From Streptomyces sp. NBC_01716 (GTDB lineage Bacteria; Actinomycetota; Actinomycetes; Streptomycetales; Streptomycetaceae), in the NCBI RefSeq assembly GCF_036248275.1, contig NZ_CP109181.1, positions 7,254,001-7,318,000 of the forward strand: a stretch of 64,000 bases of DNA, written 5' to 3'. A program made the position numbers and the translations under genes. This document shows, piece after piece, positions 26,580 to 35,127 of this stretch. The notes beneath the pieces were generated by a model. The model saw only the letters and a program-made list of their open reading frames with translations, made no database searches and had not been told where the DNA came from. Position 1 is the first letter of the stretch. The number at the start of each line of letters is the position of its first letter.

Positions 26580-28880
26580 TCAGCCCGCCGCTTCCCCGCC
26601 GATCTGGCCGGGGGAGCCGGCGGGCTCTCGCGTTTCCCGGCCCGGATCGCCGCCCGCGTCGCGGCCTGCCTCCCGGCCCTCCTCGCGCCCGGTTTCCCGG
26701 TCGGCGTTCCGGTCCGGCACCGCCCTGTGCCCGCCGGAGAGCTGACGGGGCAGCAGCCCGGCCTCGCGCGGCCCGGCCAGCGCGCGTTCGACGGCCACCG
26801 CCGGAGGAAGGGCGTGCCCCTCCGCGACATGCGCGCCGTAGAGCTCGGGCCCCAGCAGGTCCCTCGCCCGGCGCTCGCACTGCTCGCGCGGCGCCCCGAA
26901 GGTGGGCGAGCCGAACAGGGGCGCCCCGACCGACCGCCAGAGCCGGGTCGCCGCGCCCTGGAGCACCGCGGCCTCGGCCGGATCCCCTTCGCCCGCGGTC
27001 ACCAGCGCCATCAGCTCCATCGCGAGCACCAGCCCGACCAGGTCGTTGAAGGTGTGGTGGATGGTGACGGACTCGGCCAGCAGGGCGCGCGCCTCGCCGA
27101 GCCGGCCGCGCGTCCAGGCCGCGTACGCGTGGACGTACAGGGCGTAGGACCTCGTCCAGCGTTCGCCGCTGTCCTCGCAGATGTCCCGTACGTCGGCGCA
27201 GAGCGCCACGGCCCCGTCCAGGTCGCCCTGGAAGACCAGGGCGAGGGCCAGCTCCGCCTGGCCCATCAGCACATTGCTGTTGAGCTCGCCCAGCTCGTGG
27301 TAGGCGCCGAGCGCGGCGCGCAGCAGCCGTTCGGCGCGCGGCATGTCGCCGGAGAGGAGCGCGAGGCAGCCCAGCCGGTGTTCGGCGTACGTGTGCGCCA
27401 GTGCGTTCCCTGTACGCGCGGCTTCTCCCCGGCACTCGTACAGAGCCGCCACCGCGGCCGGGTTGTCGCCCTGGAGGACCGTGACATGGCCCAGCACCCA
27501 GAGGGCCTTGAGCCGTGACCCGCTGTGCCGCGTCCCGGGGTGCGGACCGTGGTGCGGGGCCTCCTCCCGCCGGGAGCCGTCCGGGCCGTCGGCCGGTGCG
27601 AGGACCCGCTCCAGCCAGTGCCGCCCTTCGGTGAGCCGGCCGCAGCCCGCCCAGTAGAACCAGAGCGTGCCCGCCAGATACTGCCCCAGATGGACCTCGC
27701 CCGACGTCTCCAGGCAGAGTTCGATGGCCGCCCGCAGATTGGGCAGCGCGCTGTCGGCGCAGGCGGCGATCTCCGCCTGCCGGGGGCCGAACCAGTCCAG
27801 TTCGCACCAGGTCGCCAGCCCCACGTACCAGTCCCGGTGTCTGCGGCGCATCCGGCCGGTGTCCCCCAGGGTGTCCAGCCACTGGGCGCCGTACGCGCGC
27901 ACCGTGTCCAGCATCCGGTAGCGCGGCCCGGCCGGTGTCTGCTCGGGGGCGACCACGGACTGGGAGATCAGCGCGTCGAGGACGTCGAGGACACTCTCCG
28001 CCGGCAACTCGGGGCCCGCGCACACGTACTCGACCGCCTCCAGGTCGAAGGGCCCGGCGAAGACGGACAGCCGCGCCCACAGCAGTCGTTCGGCCGGAGT
28101 GCACAGTTCGTGGCTCCAGCCGATCGCGGTACGGAGCGTGCGGTGGCGCGGCAGTTCGCCGTGTGAACCCCCGGTGAGCAGCTGGAAGCGGTCGTCCACC
28201 CGCCGCAGGATCTGCTCGACGGACAGGGCGCGCAGCCGGGCGGCGGCCAGTTCGAGGGCGAGCGGGATGCCGTCGAGCCGGCGGCACAACTCCCGTACCG
28301 CGTGGTGGTGTTCACCGAGAAGGCGGCTGCCGGGCGCCATGTCGGCGGCCCGGTCGGTGAAGAGCAGCCGCGCGTCGGTGTCCGACATCGGGGCGAGGGG
28401 GACGGTCCGTTCACCGGCCAGCCGGAGCGGCCGGCGGCCGGCGGCGAGCACCTGGAGGCCGGGGCAGTGACGCAGCAGATCCCGTACGAGCTCCGCGCAG
28501 GGCTCGACCAGCTGCTCGAAGCCGTCGAGCACCAACAGCAGGCGGCGGTCGGCGAGATGGGTGCGCAGCACCTCCCGGGTCGGCCGGCCGCTGTGGTCGG
28601 TGATGCGCAGCGCGTCGAGGAGCGCGTGGTCGAGCAGGCCGGGGTCGCGGATCGCGGAGAGTTCGGCGAGCCAGACCCCGTCGCAGTAGCGTTTCTCCAG
28701 AGCCTCGGGCCGCAGGCTCCGGGCCGCGTGCAGGGCCAGCCGGGTCTTGCCGACACCGCCCACACCCACCAGGGTGACCAGCCGGATCCCGGCGAGCAGA
28801 CGTGCCAGCTCGGCCAGTTCGTCGGCACGGCCCACGAACCGGTTCAGCTCCGCGGGGAGATTGCCGGGGACAGGTCGCAT
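26580..28880 (-). CDS. NB-ARC/TPR ATPase, AfsR/LAL-like, without DNA-binding domain
   Basis: A 766-residue STAND-type ATPase. A short N-terminal segment (RFVGRADELAEL) leads into the P-loop GVGGVGKT (residues 39-46), Walker B LLLVLDGFEQL, and the GIPLALELAAARL and winged-helix region (RTLRTAIGWSHELC). A helical TPR-like region of about 350 residues follows. Relatives carry a SARP domain in front or a LuxR-type HTH at the end; neither is present. The last 45 residues are a Gly/Arg/Glu-rich tail (GREEGREAGRD) crossing the rpsD terminator. ATG 28880 lacks a ribosome-binding site but fits a leaderless promoter. It may act by protein contacts or be a truncated regulator. Confidence 0.8.
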   Translation of the reverse strand: MRPVPGNLPAELNRFVGRADELAELARLLAGIRLVTLVGVGGVGKTRLALHAARSLRPEALEKRYCDGVWLAELSAIRDPGLLDHALLDALRITDHSGRPTREVLRTHLADRRLLLVLDGFEQLVEPCAELVRDLLRHCPGLQVLAAGRRPLRLAGERTVPLAPMSDTDARLLFTDRAADMAPGSRLLGEHHHAVRELCRRLDGIPLALELAAARLRALSVEQILRRVDDRFQLLTGGSHGELPRHRTLRTAIGWSHELCTPAERLLWARLSVFAGPFDLEAVEYVCAGPELPAESVLDVLDALISQSVVAPEQTPAGPRYRMLDTVRAYGAQWLDTLGDTGRMRRRHRDWYVGLATWCELDWFGPRQAEIAACADSALPNLRAAIELCLETSGEVHLGQYLAGTLWFYWAGCGRLTEGRHWLERVLAPADGPDGSRREEAPHHGPHPGTRHSGSRLKALWVLGHVTVLQGDNPAAVAALYECRGEAARTGNALAHTYAEHRLGCLALLSGDMPRAERLLRAALGAYHELGELNSNVLMGQAELALALVFQGDLDGAVALCADVRDICEDSGERWTRSYALYVHAYAAWTRGRLGEARALLAESVTIHHTFNDLVGLVLAMELMALVTAGEGDPAEAAVLQGAATRLWRSVGAPLFGSPTFGAPREQCERRARDLLGPELYGAHVAEGHALPPAVAVERALAGPREAGLLPRQLSGGHRAVPDRNADRETGREEGREAGRDAGGDPGRETREPAGSPGQIGGEAAG
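26582..26626. terminator. rpsD terminator inside the 3' end of the convergent NB-ARC gene
   Basis: An almost perfect hairpin of about 19 base pairs with two single-base bulges and loop gatct (26601-26605). It starts 33 bases after the rpsD stop and overlaps the last 14 codons of the minus-strand gene. Confidence 0.7.
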
Positions 28881-28889
28881 GAGACACGC

Positions 28890-28919
28890 ACAGTACTCGC
28901 GCGACCGCACTGCGTACAA
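28890..28919 (-). promoter_or_regulatory. putative leaderless promoter of the NB-ARC gene
   Basis: On the minus strand, TTGTAC (28919-28914), an 18-base spacer and TACTGT (28895-28890) are followed by ATG 9 bases later, so the transcript would have almost no leader. Confidence 0.55.
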
Positions 28920-29099
28920 TCCACTGCGGCAACTCCCCCTCCCCGCCCCGCCCGATGAGGTAGGGTCCGCGACCGCCGTAAAGCGGTACGGGGAGTCACT
29001 CCGGGCGCGATAGGGTCGAGGGAAGACCTTTCTCGGGTCGGCCGGGCCGTTCGGATCCGGTACGACGCGAGCGACCCCCAACGCAGAGAGCGGTGCAGC

Positions 29100-29564
29100 G
29101 TGACCGGTGGAGAGGTTGCCGGGATCCTGGTGGCCGTCTTCTGGGCGGTTCTGGTCACCCTCCTCGCCGTGGTGCTCGTGAGGCTGGCGCAGACGCTCAA
29201 GGCGACCACCAAACTCGTCGCGGACGTGACCGACCAGGCCGTACCGCTGCTCGCGGACGCGTCGGCGACCGTACGGGCGGCGCAGACCCAGCTCGACCGG
29301 GTCGACGCCATCGCCACGGACGTCCAGGAGGTCACCTCCAACGCCTCGGCGCTCTCCACCACCGTCGCGTCGACCTTCGGCGGCCCCCTGGTGAAGGTCG
29401 CGGCCTTCGGCTACGGAGTGCGGCGGGCGATGGGCCGCAGGACCCCGGCCGAGCCGGCGCCCGCCGAGCGCGAGGCACCGGTACCGGCCGCGCGCGGCCG
29501 ACGCACGGTCATCGTGGGCAGGACCGTTCCGGCCGCCCGACGCAGCAGGAAGCAGAAGGGCTGA
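29100..29564 (+). CDS. DUF948-like membrane protein
   Basis: A 154-residue protein with one N-terminal membrane helix (about residues 6-28). A long amphipathic helical region (LAQTLKATTKLVADVTDQAVPLL...) follows, as in DUF948/YtxG-type general stress proteins. The tail is basic (AARRSRKQKG). No enzymatic motif is seen. GTG 29100 has GAGAG upstream. TAGGGT at 29011-29016 is a possible -10 box. It is followed after 7 bases by another small gene and then alaS, so it appears to head the alaS-ruvX-mltG-aroE unit. Confidence 0.75.
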   Translation: MTGGEVAGILVAVFWAVLVTLLAVVLVRLAQTLKATTKLVADVTDQAVPLLADASATVRAAQTQLDRVDAIATDVQEVTSNASALSTTVASTFGGPLVKVAAFGYGVRRAMGRRTPAEPAPAEREAPVPAARGRRTVIVGRTVPAARRSRKQKG

Positions 29565-29571
29565 GGCAGCG

Positions 29572-29943
29572 ATGTTCCGCCGTACGTTCTGGTTCACCGC
29601 GGGCGCGGCGGCCGGTGTGTGGGCCACCACCAAGGTCCACAGCAAGCTCCGCCGGCTGACGCCCGAGAGTCTCGCCGCACAGGCGGCCGACAAGGCCGTC
29701 GACGCCGGGCACCGGCTCAGGGAGTTCGCGCTCGACGTCCGGGCGGGCATGGCCCAGCGCGAGTCCGAACTGGGCGAGGTGCTGGGGCTGGACGCCCCCG
29801 CGGACCCCGAACTCCCCGCCCAGCGGCGCCTGGCAGTCGAGGGCCGCGTCGAACACCGGTCCGACGACCACGCGCACAACCGCCACGACCACAGCGACAG
29901 ACTCAACTCGCGTACACCGCACAACCGGAATGAGGACCACTGA
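29572..29943 (+). CDS. small conserved protein upstream of alaS (DUF6167-like)
   Basis: A 123-residue protein. The N-terminus has a short hydrophobic stretch (TFWFTAGAAAGVWATT), the middle is charged and helical (SLAAQAADKAVDAGHRLREFALDVRAG), and the C-terminus is His/Asn/Asp-rich (HNRHDHSDRLN). I do not recognise a function; small genes of this type precede alaS in Streptomyces. The stop overlaps the alaS start (TGATG), indicating coupled translation. Confidence 0.7.
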   Translation: MFRRTFWFTAGAAAGVWATTKVHSKLRRLTPESLAAQAADKAVDAGHRLREFALDVRAGMAQRESELGEVLGLDAPADPELPAQRRLAVEGRVEHRSDDHAHNRHDHSDRLNSRTPHNRNEDH

Positions 29944-32612
29944 TGGAGTCGGCCGAAATCCGCCGCCGCTGGCTGAGCTTCTTCGAGGGGCGCGGGCACA
30001 CCGCCGTCCCTTCGGCGTCGCTCATCGCGGACGACCCGACTCTGCTCCTGGTCCCCGCGGGCATGGTCCCCTTCAAGCCGTACTTCCTGGGCGAGGTCAA
30101 GGCTCCCGCCCCGCGGCTGACCAGCGTCCAGAAGTGCGTCCGCACGCCGGACATCGAAGAGGTCGGCAAGACCACCCGGCACGGCACGTTCTTCCAGATG
30201 TGCGGCAACTTCTCCTTCGGCGACTACTTCAAAGAAGGCGCCATCCCGCTGGCCTGGGAGCTGCTGACCACCCCCGTGGCCGACGGCGGGTACGGGCTCG
30301 ACCCCGAGAGACTGTGGGTCACGGTCTATCTGGACGACGACGAGGCCGCCGGCATCTGGACGGACAAGGTCGGCTTCCCCGCCGAGCGGATCCAGCGTCT
30401 GGGCAAGAAGGACAACTACTGGTCCATGGGCGTGCCCGGCCCCTGCGGTCCCTGCTCGGAGATCTTCTACGACCGCGGCCCGGAGTTCGGCGAGGAGGGC
30501 GGCCCCGCCGTCAACGACGAGCGCTACGTGGAGATCTGGAACCTGGTCTTCATGCAGTACGAGCGCGGCGCCGGCGAGGGCAAGGAGGACTTCGAGATCC
30601 TCGGCGAGCTGCCGTCCAAGAACATCGACACCGGTCTCGGCCTCGAACGCCTCGCCATGGTCCTCCAGGACGTCCCCAACATGTTCGAGATCGACACGTC
30701 GATGGCCGTCATCGACAAGGCGACCGAACTGACCGGCGTCCGTTACGGCGCCGACGCCGCCTCGGACGTCTCCCTGCGCGTCGTCACCGACCACATGCGC
30801 ACCTCCGTGATGCTCATCGGCGACGGCGTCACCCCCGGCAACGAGGGCCGCGGCTACGTCCTGCGCCGCATCCTGCGCCGCGCCGTGCGCAACATGCGGC
30901 TCCTCGGCGCCACCGGACCGGTCGTCGCCGACCTGATCGACGTGGTCATCCGGTCGATGGGCCAGCAGTACCCCGAGCTGATCACCGACCGCAAGCGCAT
31001 CGAGACCGTCGCCCTCGCCGAGGAAGCCGCCTTCCTGAAGGCCATCAAGGGCGGCACCAACATCCTCGACACCGCCGTCACCGACACCAAGGCGGCCGGC
31101 GGCTCGGTCCTGGCCGGCGACAAGGCGTTCCTGCTCCACGACACCTGGGGCTTCCCGATCGACCTCACCCTGGAGATGGCCGCCGAACAGGGCCTCTCCG
31201 TGGACGAGGACGGCTTCCGCCGGCTCATGAAGGAGCAGCGGGACCGGGCCAAGGCCGACGCCAGGTCGAAGAAGACCGGCCACGCCGACCTCTCGTCCTA
31301 CCGCGAGGTCGCCGACACCTCCGGCACCACCGAGTTCACCGGATACGGCAGCACCGAGGGCGAGTCGCGGATCGTCGGCCTGCTGGTGGACGGTGTGCCG
31401 TCGCCCGCCGCCACCGAGGGCGACGAGGTCGAGGTCGTACTGGACCGCACCCCGTTCTACGCCGAGGGCGGCGGCCAGCTCGCCGACCAGGGGCGTATCC
31501 GCCTCGACACCGGCGCGGTCATCCAGGTCCGCGACGTCCAGCAGCCGGTCCCCGGCGTCTCCGTGCACAAGGGGTCCGTGCAGGTCGGTGAAGTCACCGT
31601 GGGCTCCGCCGCGTTCGCCGCCATCGACACCCGGCGCCGGCGTGCCATCGCCCGCGCCCACAGCGCCACCCATCTGACGCACCAGGCGCTGCGTGACGCC
31701 CTCGGCCCGACGGCCGCCCAGGCCGGCTCCGAGAACTCCCCGGGGCGCTTCCGCTTCGACTTCGGCTCGCCGGCCGCCGTACCGGGCACGGTCCTCACCG
31801 ACGTCGAGCAGAAGATCAACGAGGTGCTCGGGCGTGAACTCGACGTCCAGGCCGAGGTGATGTCGATCGACGAGGCCAAGAAGCAGGGCGCCATCGCCGA
31901 GTTCGGCGAGAAGTACGGCGAGCGGGTCCGCGTCGTCACCATCGGCGACTTCTCCAAGGAACTGTGCGGCGGCACGCATGTGCGCAACACCTCCCAGCTG
32001 GGCCTGGTGAAGCTGCTCGGCGAGTCCTCGATCGGCTCCGGCGTGCGCCGGATCGAGGCGCTGGTGGGCGTGGACGCCTACAACTTCCTCGCCAGGGAGC
32101 ACACGGTCGTCGCCCAGCTCCAGGAGCTGGTCAAGGGCCGCTCCGAGGAACTGCCGGAGAAGATCGCCGGCATGCTCGCCAAGCTGAGGGACGCCGAGAA
32201 GGAGATCGAGAAGTTCCGCGCGGAGAAGGTGCTGGCCGCCGCCGCCGGACTGGTCGAGGGCGCCAGGGACGTACGGGGTACGGCCCTGGTCACCGGCCAG
32301 GTGCCGGACGGTACGTCGGCCGACGACCTGCGCAGGCTGGTGCTCGACGTACGCGGCCGGATCACTGGTGGCCGCCCGGCGGTCGTCGCGCTGTTCACGA
32401 CGGTGGGCGGGCGTCCGCTGACGGTCATCGCCACCAACGAGGCGGCCCGTGAGCGCGGGCTGAAGGCCGGCGAGCTGGTCCGCGCCGCCGCCAAGACCCT
32501 CGGAGGCGGAGGCGGCGGCAAGCCGGACGTCGCCCAGGGCGGCGGTCAGAACCCCGGGGCCATCGGCGACGCCGTGGCCGCGGTGGAGCGCCTTGTCGAG
32601 GGGACGGCCTGA
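29943..32612 (+). CDS. alaS: alanyl-tRNA synthetase
   Basis: An 889-residue class II synthetase with all domains: N-terminal catalytic core (RRRWLSFFEGRGHTAVPS, GRGYVLRRILRRAVR), and the editing domain with zinc ligands in HSATHLTHQAL and CGGTHV. The C-terminal oligomerisation/C-Ala domain ends in a Gly-rich GGGGGGKPDVAQGGG segment. ATG 29943 follows GAGGA. It charges tRNA-Ala and clears Ser/Gly mischarging. Confidence 0.96.
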   Translation: MESAEIRRRWLSFFEGRGHTAVPSASLIADDPTLLLVPAGMVPFKPYFLGEVKAPAPRLTSVQKCVRTPDIEEVGKTTRHGTFFQMCGNFSFGDYFKEGAIPLAWELLTTPVADGGYGLDPERLWVTVYLDDDEAAGIWTDKVGFPAERIQRLGKKDNYWSMGVPGPCGPCSEIFYDRGPEFGEEGGPAVNDERYVEIWNLVFMQYERGAGEGKEDFEILGELPSKNIDTGLGLERLAMVLQDVPNMFEIDTSMAVIDKATELTGVRYGADAASDVSLRVVTDHMRTSVMLIGDGVTPGNEGRGYVLRRILRRAVRNMRLLGATGPVVADLIDVVIRSMGQQYPELITDRKRIETVALAEEAAFLKAIKGGTNILDTAVTDTKAAGGSVLAGDKAFLLHDTWGFPIDLTLEMAAEQGLSVDEDGFRRLMKEQRDRAKADARSKKTGHADLSSYREVADTSGTTEFTGYGSTEGESRIVGLLVDGVPSPAATEGDEVEVVLDRTPFYAEGGGQLADQGRIRLDTGAVIQVRDVQQPVPGVSVHKGSVQVGEVTVGSAAFAAIDTRRRRAIARAHSATHLTHQALRDALGPTAAQAGSENSPGRFRFDFGSPAAVPGTVLTDVEQKINEVLGRELDVQAEVMSIDEAKKQGAIAEFGEKYGERVRVVTIGDFSKELCGGTHVRNTSQLGLVKLLGESSIGSGVRRIEALVGVDAYNFLAREHTVVAQLQELVKGRSEELPEKIAGMLAKLRDAEKEIEKFRAEKVLAAAAGLVEGARDVRGTALVTGQVPDGTSADDLRRLVLDVRGRITGGRPAVVALFTTVGGRPLTVIATNEAARERGLKAGELVRAAAKTLGGGGGGKPDVAQGGGQNPGAIGDAVAAVERLVEGTA

Positions 32613-32616
32613 GCCC

Positions 32617-32640
32617 ATGACCGGGGACGTGGCGGCGTGA
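32617..32640 (+). CDS. seven-codon mini-ORF overlapping the ruvX start
   Basis: ATG ACC GGG GAC GTG GCG GCG TGA encodes MTGDVAA. Its stop overlaps the ruvX GTG (GTGA), and it begins 4 bases after the alaS stop. It could couple ruvX to alaS translation by reinitiation. It may be chance, since its own ribosome-binding site is weak. Confidence 0.3.
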   Translation: MTGDVAA

Positions 32641-33113
32641 CCGCGCTCGCGCGCCGGGGCCGGAGACTGGCCGTCGATGTCGGGGACGCCCGGATCGGGG
32701 TCGCCTCGTGCGACCCCGACGGGCTCCTCGCTACGCCGGTGGAGACCGTGCCGGGACGTGATGTCCCGGCCGCCCACCGGCGGCTCGCGCAACTGGTGGA
32801 GGAGTACGAGCCGATCGAGGTCGTCGTCGGTCTGCCGCGCTCGCTCAGCGGCGGCGAGGGCCCGGCGGCGGTCAAGGTGCGGGCGTTCGCGGAGGAGGTC
32901 GCGCGTCGGATCGCGCCGGTTTCCGTGCGGCTCGTGGATGAGAGAATGACCACGGTGACCGCCGGCCAGGGACTGCGTGCCTCGGGTGTGAAGTCCAAGA
33001 AGGGCCGGTCCGTCATCGACCAGGTGGCGGCCGTCATCATCCTGCAGAACGCGCTGGAGTCCGAGAGAGCGTCGGGAGCGCCGCCTGGTGAGGGCGTGCG
33101 GGTTCAGACCTGA
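32637..33113 (+). CDS. ruvX: YqgF/RuvX family RNase H-fold nuclease
   Basis: A 158-residue protein with the YqgF core: LAVDVGDARIGVASCD (first acidic residue), VVVGLPRSLSGGEG, and VDERMTT with the last acidic residues. The family is called putative Holliday junction resolvase but is implicated in pre-16S rRNA 5' end maturation. GTG 32637 is the best start; it lacks a clear ribosome-binding site and overlaps the mini-ORF stop. Confidence 0.9.
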   Translation: MTALARRGRRLAVDVGDARIGVASCDPDGLLATPVETVPGRDVPAAHRRLAQLVEEYEPIEVVVGLPRSLSGGEGPAAVKVRAFAEEVARRIAPVSVRLVDERMTTVTAGQGLRASGVKSKKGRSVIDQVAAVIILQNALESERASGAPPGEGVRVQT

Positions 33114-33303
33114 AACGCTGATCGGGCAATACCGGAACATACTTGCGGTTATCCGTCTGCGCGAATGAAGGCCGCCTGATCGCGATACGGTAACGTTCCG
33201 CGCGATGCGGCGGGGATTCGAACAACTGCCGCACAGAGAGAGGCGATACGGACACCGGGCCATCCGCGCCCGGCACCGGTCGCCTCGCGGCTCTAGGGGA
33301 TCG

Positions 33304-35127
33304 ATGACTGACTATGGACGGGGTCGAGGCCCTGAACCGTGGCACCCCGAGGACCCCTTGTACGGGGACCAGGGGTGGGGAGCGCAGCAGGCCGCCGACG
33401 GCCGTACTCCTTACGACGCTCAACCTCAGACTCAAGCGCCCCATCCGCAGCAGCAGTACGACCCTCAGTACGACGGTGGCGGCTGGGTCACCGGACAGCA
33501 GCAGTACGCGCAGCAGCCCGGGCAACAGCAGCCCCATCCGCAGCAGCAGTACAACCCCCAGTACGACAGCGGTGGCTGGGTCACCGGACAGCAGCAGTAC
33601 GCGCAGCAGCAGTATCAACCCCAGCAACACCCTCAGCACCAGCCCCAGTACCCGCAGCAGCAACAGCAACAGCAGTACGCCGAGCCGCAGTACAACCAGC
33701 AGCAGTACGCCGGACAGCAGCCCAACGACCCCCAGTACGGCGGCGGTTGGGACACCGGCCAGCAGACGGCCATGCCCTACGGCGACAACCCGGGCGCCGC
33801 CTACGCGGCCCAGCAGGCGGCGGCCCCGCCCCCGCCTCCGCCGCAGCCCGAGCCCGAGAACGACTGGGACGGCCCGCAGCCCGAGGAGACGCACCCGTTC
33901 TTCACCGGCGAGGACCGTGACGACGACCGGCGCCGTGACCGTGACGACGACCGGTACGACGACGCGGACGACCGGGAGTACGACGACGAGGGCGACGGCC
34001 GGCGCGGCGGTGGCGGACGTGACCGCCGGGGTCAGTCGAAGAAGAAGCGCCGCGGCGGCGGAGCCTGCCTCGTGGCCTCCCTCGTCCTCGTCGCGGGCAC
34101 GGCCGGCGGCGGCTACTACGCCTACCAGTTCTGGCAGGAACGCTTCGGTCCACCCGCCGACTTCGCGGGCGCGGGCACCGGCTCCGTCCAGGTCGAGATC
34201 CCACAGGGCGCCGGCCTCACCGAAATGGGCAGCCTGCTCAAGGAGAGCGGGGTGGTGAAAAGCGCCGCGGCATTCGTCGACGCGGCGGGCGCGCATCCCA
34301 AGGGCAAGGCCATTCAGCCCGGCGTCTATCCGATGAAGAAGGAGATGTCGGCCAAGGCCGCCGTCGAGCTGATGGCCAATCCGGCCAATCTGAACTCGCT
34401 GACCATCGGCGAGGGCACACGTGCGGTCCAGGTGTACGAGTTCATCGACACGAAGCTCAAGCTCGACCCCGGTACCACCGCCGATGTCGCCAAGGCGCAG
34501 GCCGGCAAACTCGGCCTGCCCGACTGGGCCGACGACAACAAGAACATAAAAGACCCGCTCGAAGGGTTCCTCTACCCCGCGCGTTACGACATCGGCGAGA
34601 AGACCAAGCCGGAGGACATCCTCAAGCAGATGGTCGCGCGGTCCAACCAGGAGTACAAGAAGTACGACCTGGAGAAATCGGCCGCGGACCTCGGTCTGGA
34701 CTCACCGCTCGACGTCGTCACCGTCGCCAGCCTCGTACAGGCCGAAGGCATCACGCACGACGACTTCAAGAAGATGGCGGCGGTCGTCTACAACCGGCTC
34801 AAGCCGACGAACACCGACACCAACCAGAAGCTCGAATTCGACTCCACCTTCAATTACTTGAAGAACGAGAGCGAGATCGACATCTCCACATCGGAGATCA
34901 GGAATCACGACGACCCGTACAACACGTACTTCTACAAGGGTCTGCCGCCGGGTCCGATCGGAAATCCGGGCGCCGACGCGCTGAACGCCACCAAGGCACC
35001 GGACTCGGGCGCCTGGATGTACTTCATCTCCATCGACGGCAAGACCACCGAATTCACCAAGACCCTGGCCGAGCACCAGAAGCTCGTCGACAAGTTCAAC
35101 GAGACACGGAAGAATGCGAACGACTAG
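33304..35127 (+). CDS. mltG: endolytic transglycosylase MltG with long Gln/Tyr-rich N-terminus
   Basis: A 607-residue protein. Residues 1-250 are a cytoplasmic Gln/Tyr/Pro-rich tail with a duplicated PQYD-GGWVTGQQQYAQQ unit, then Asp/Arg-rich and Lys/Arg stretches. A membrane helix lies at about 252-276 (CLVASLVLVAGTAGGGYYAY). The YceG/MltG domain follows, with LEGFLYPARYD, the catalytic Glu in VASLVQAEG, and YNTYFYKGLPPGPIGNPG. It cleaves nascent peptidoglycan glycan strands outside the membrane. ATG 33304 has AGGGGA close upstream. It overlaps aroE by 14 bases. Confidence 0.92.
   Translation: MTDYGRGRGPEPWHPEDPLYGDQGWGAQQAADGRTPYDAQPQTQAPHPQQQYDPQYDGGGWVTGQQQYAQQPGQQQPHPQQQYNPQYDSGGWVTGQQQYAQQQYQPQQHPQHQPQYPQQQQQQQYAEPQYNQQQYAGQQPNDPQYGGGWDTGQQTAMPYGDNPGAAYAAQQAAAPPPPPPQPEPENDWDGPQPEETHPFFTGEDRDDDRRRDRDDDRYDDADDREYDDEGDGRRGGGGRDRRGQSKKKRRGGGACLVASLVLVAGTAGGGYYAYQFWQERFGPPADFAGAGTGSVQVEIPQGAGLTEMGSLLKESGVVKSAAAFVDAAGAHPKGKAIQPGVYPMKKEMSAKAAVELMANPANLNSLTIGEGTRAVQVYEFIDTKLKLDPGTTADVAKAQAGKLGLPDWADDNKNIKDPLEGFLYPARYDIGEKTKPEDILKQMVARSNQEYKKYDLEKSAADLGLDSPLDVVTVASLVQAEGITHDDFKKMAAVVYNRLKPTNTDTNQKLEFDSTFNYLKNESEIDISTSEIRNHDDPYNTYFYKGLPPGPIGNPGADALNATKAPDSGAWMYFISIDGKTTEFTKTLAEHQKLVDKFNETRKNAND
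33439..33609 (+). repeat. 78-bp direct repeat inside mltG
   Basis: Two imperfect copies (33439-33516 and 33532-33609, period 93) encode the PHPQQQY...GGWVTGQQQYAQQ unit in the cytoplasmic tail of MltG. A shorter, degenerate copy (GGGWDTGQQ) follows near 33739-33765. Confidence 0.8.

Noticed and set aside
26500..26700. Frameshifted remnant of a LuxR HTH after the NB-ARC gene
   Set aside because: Neither of the other two frames around the 3' end encodes anything like a LuxR recognition helix.
28881..33263. A very long open frame on the minus strand continuing upstream of the NB-ARC gene across alaS and the two small genes
   Set aside because: It is the antisense image of GC-rich codons in alaS and its neighbours, has no domain and no ribosome-binding site; the real gene begins at ATG 28880.
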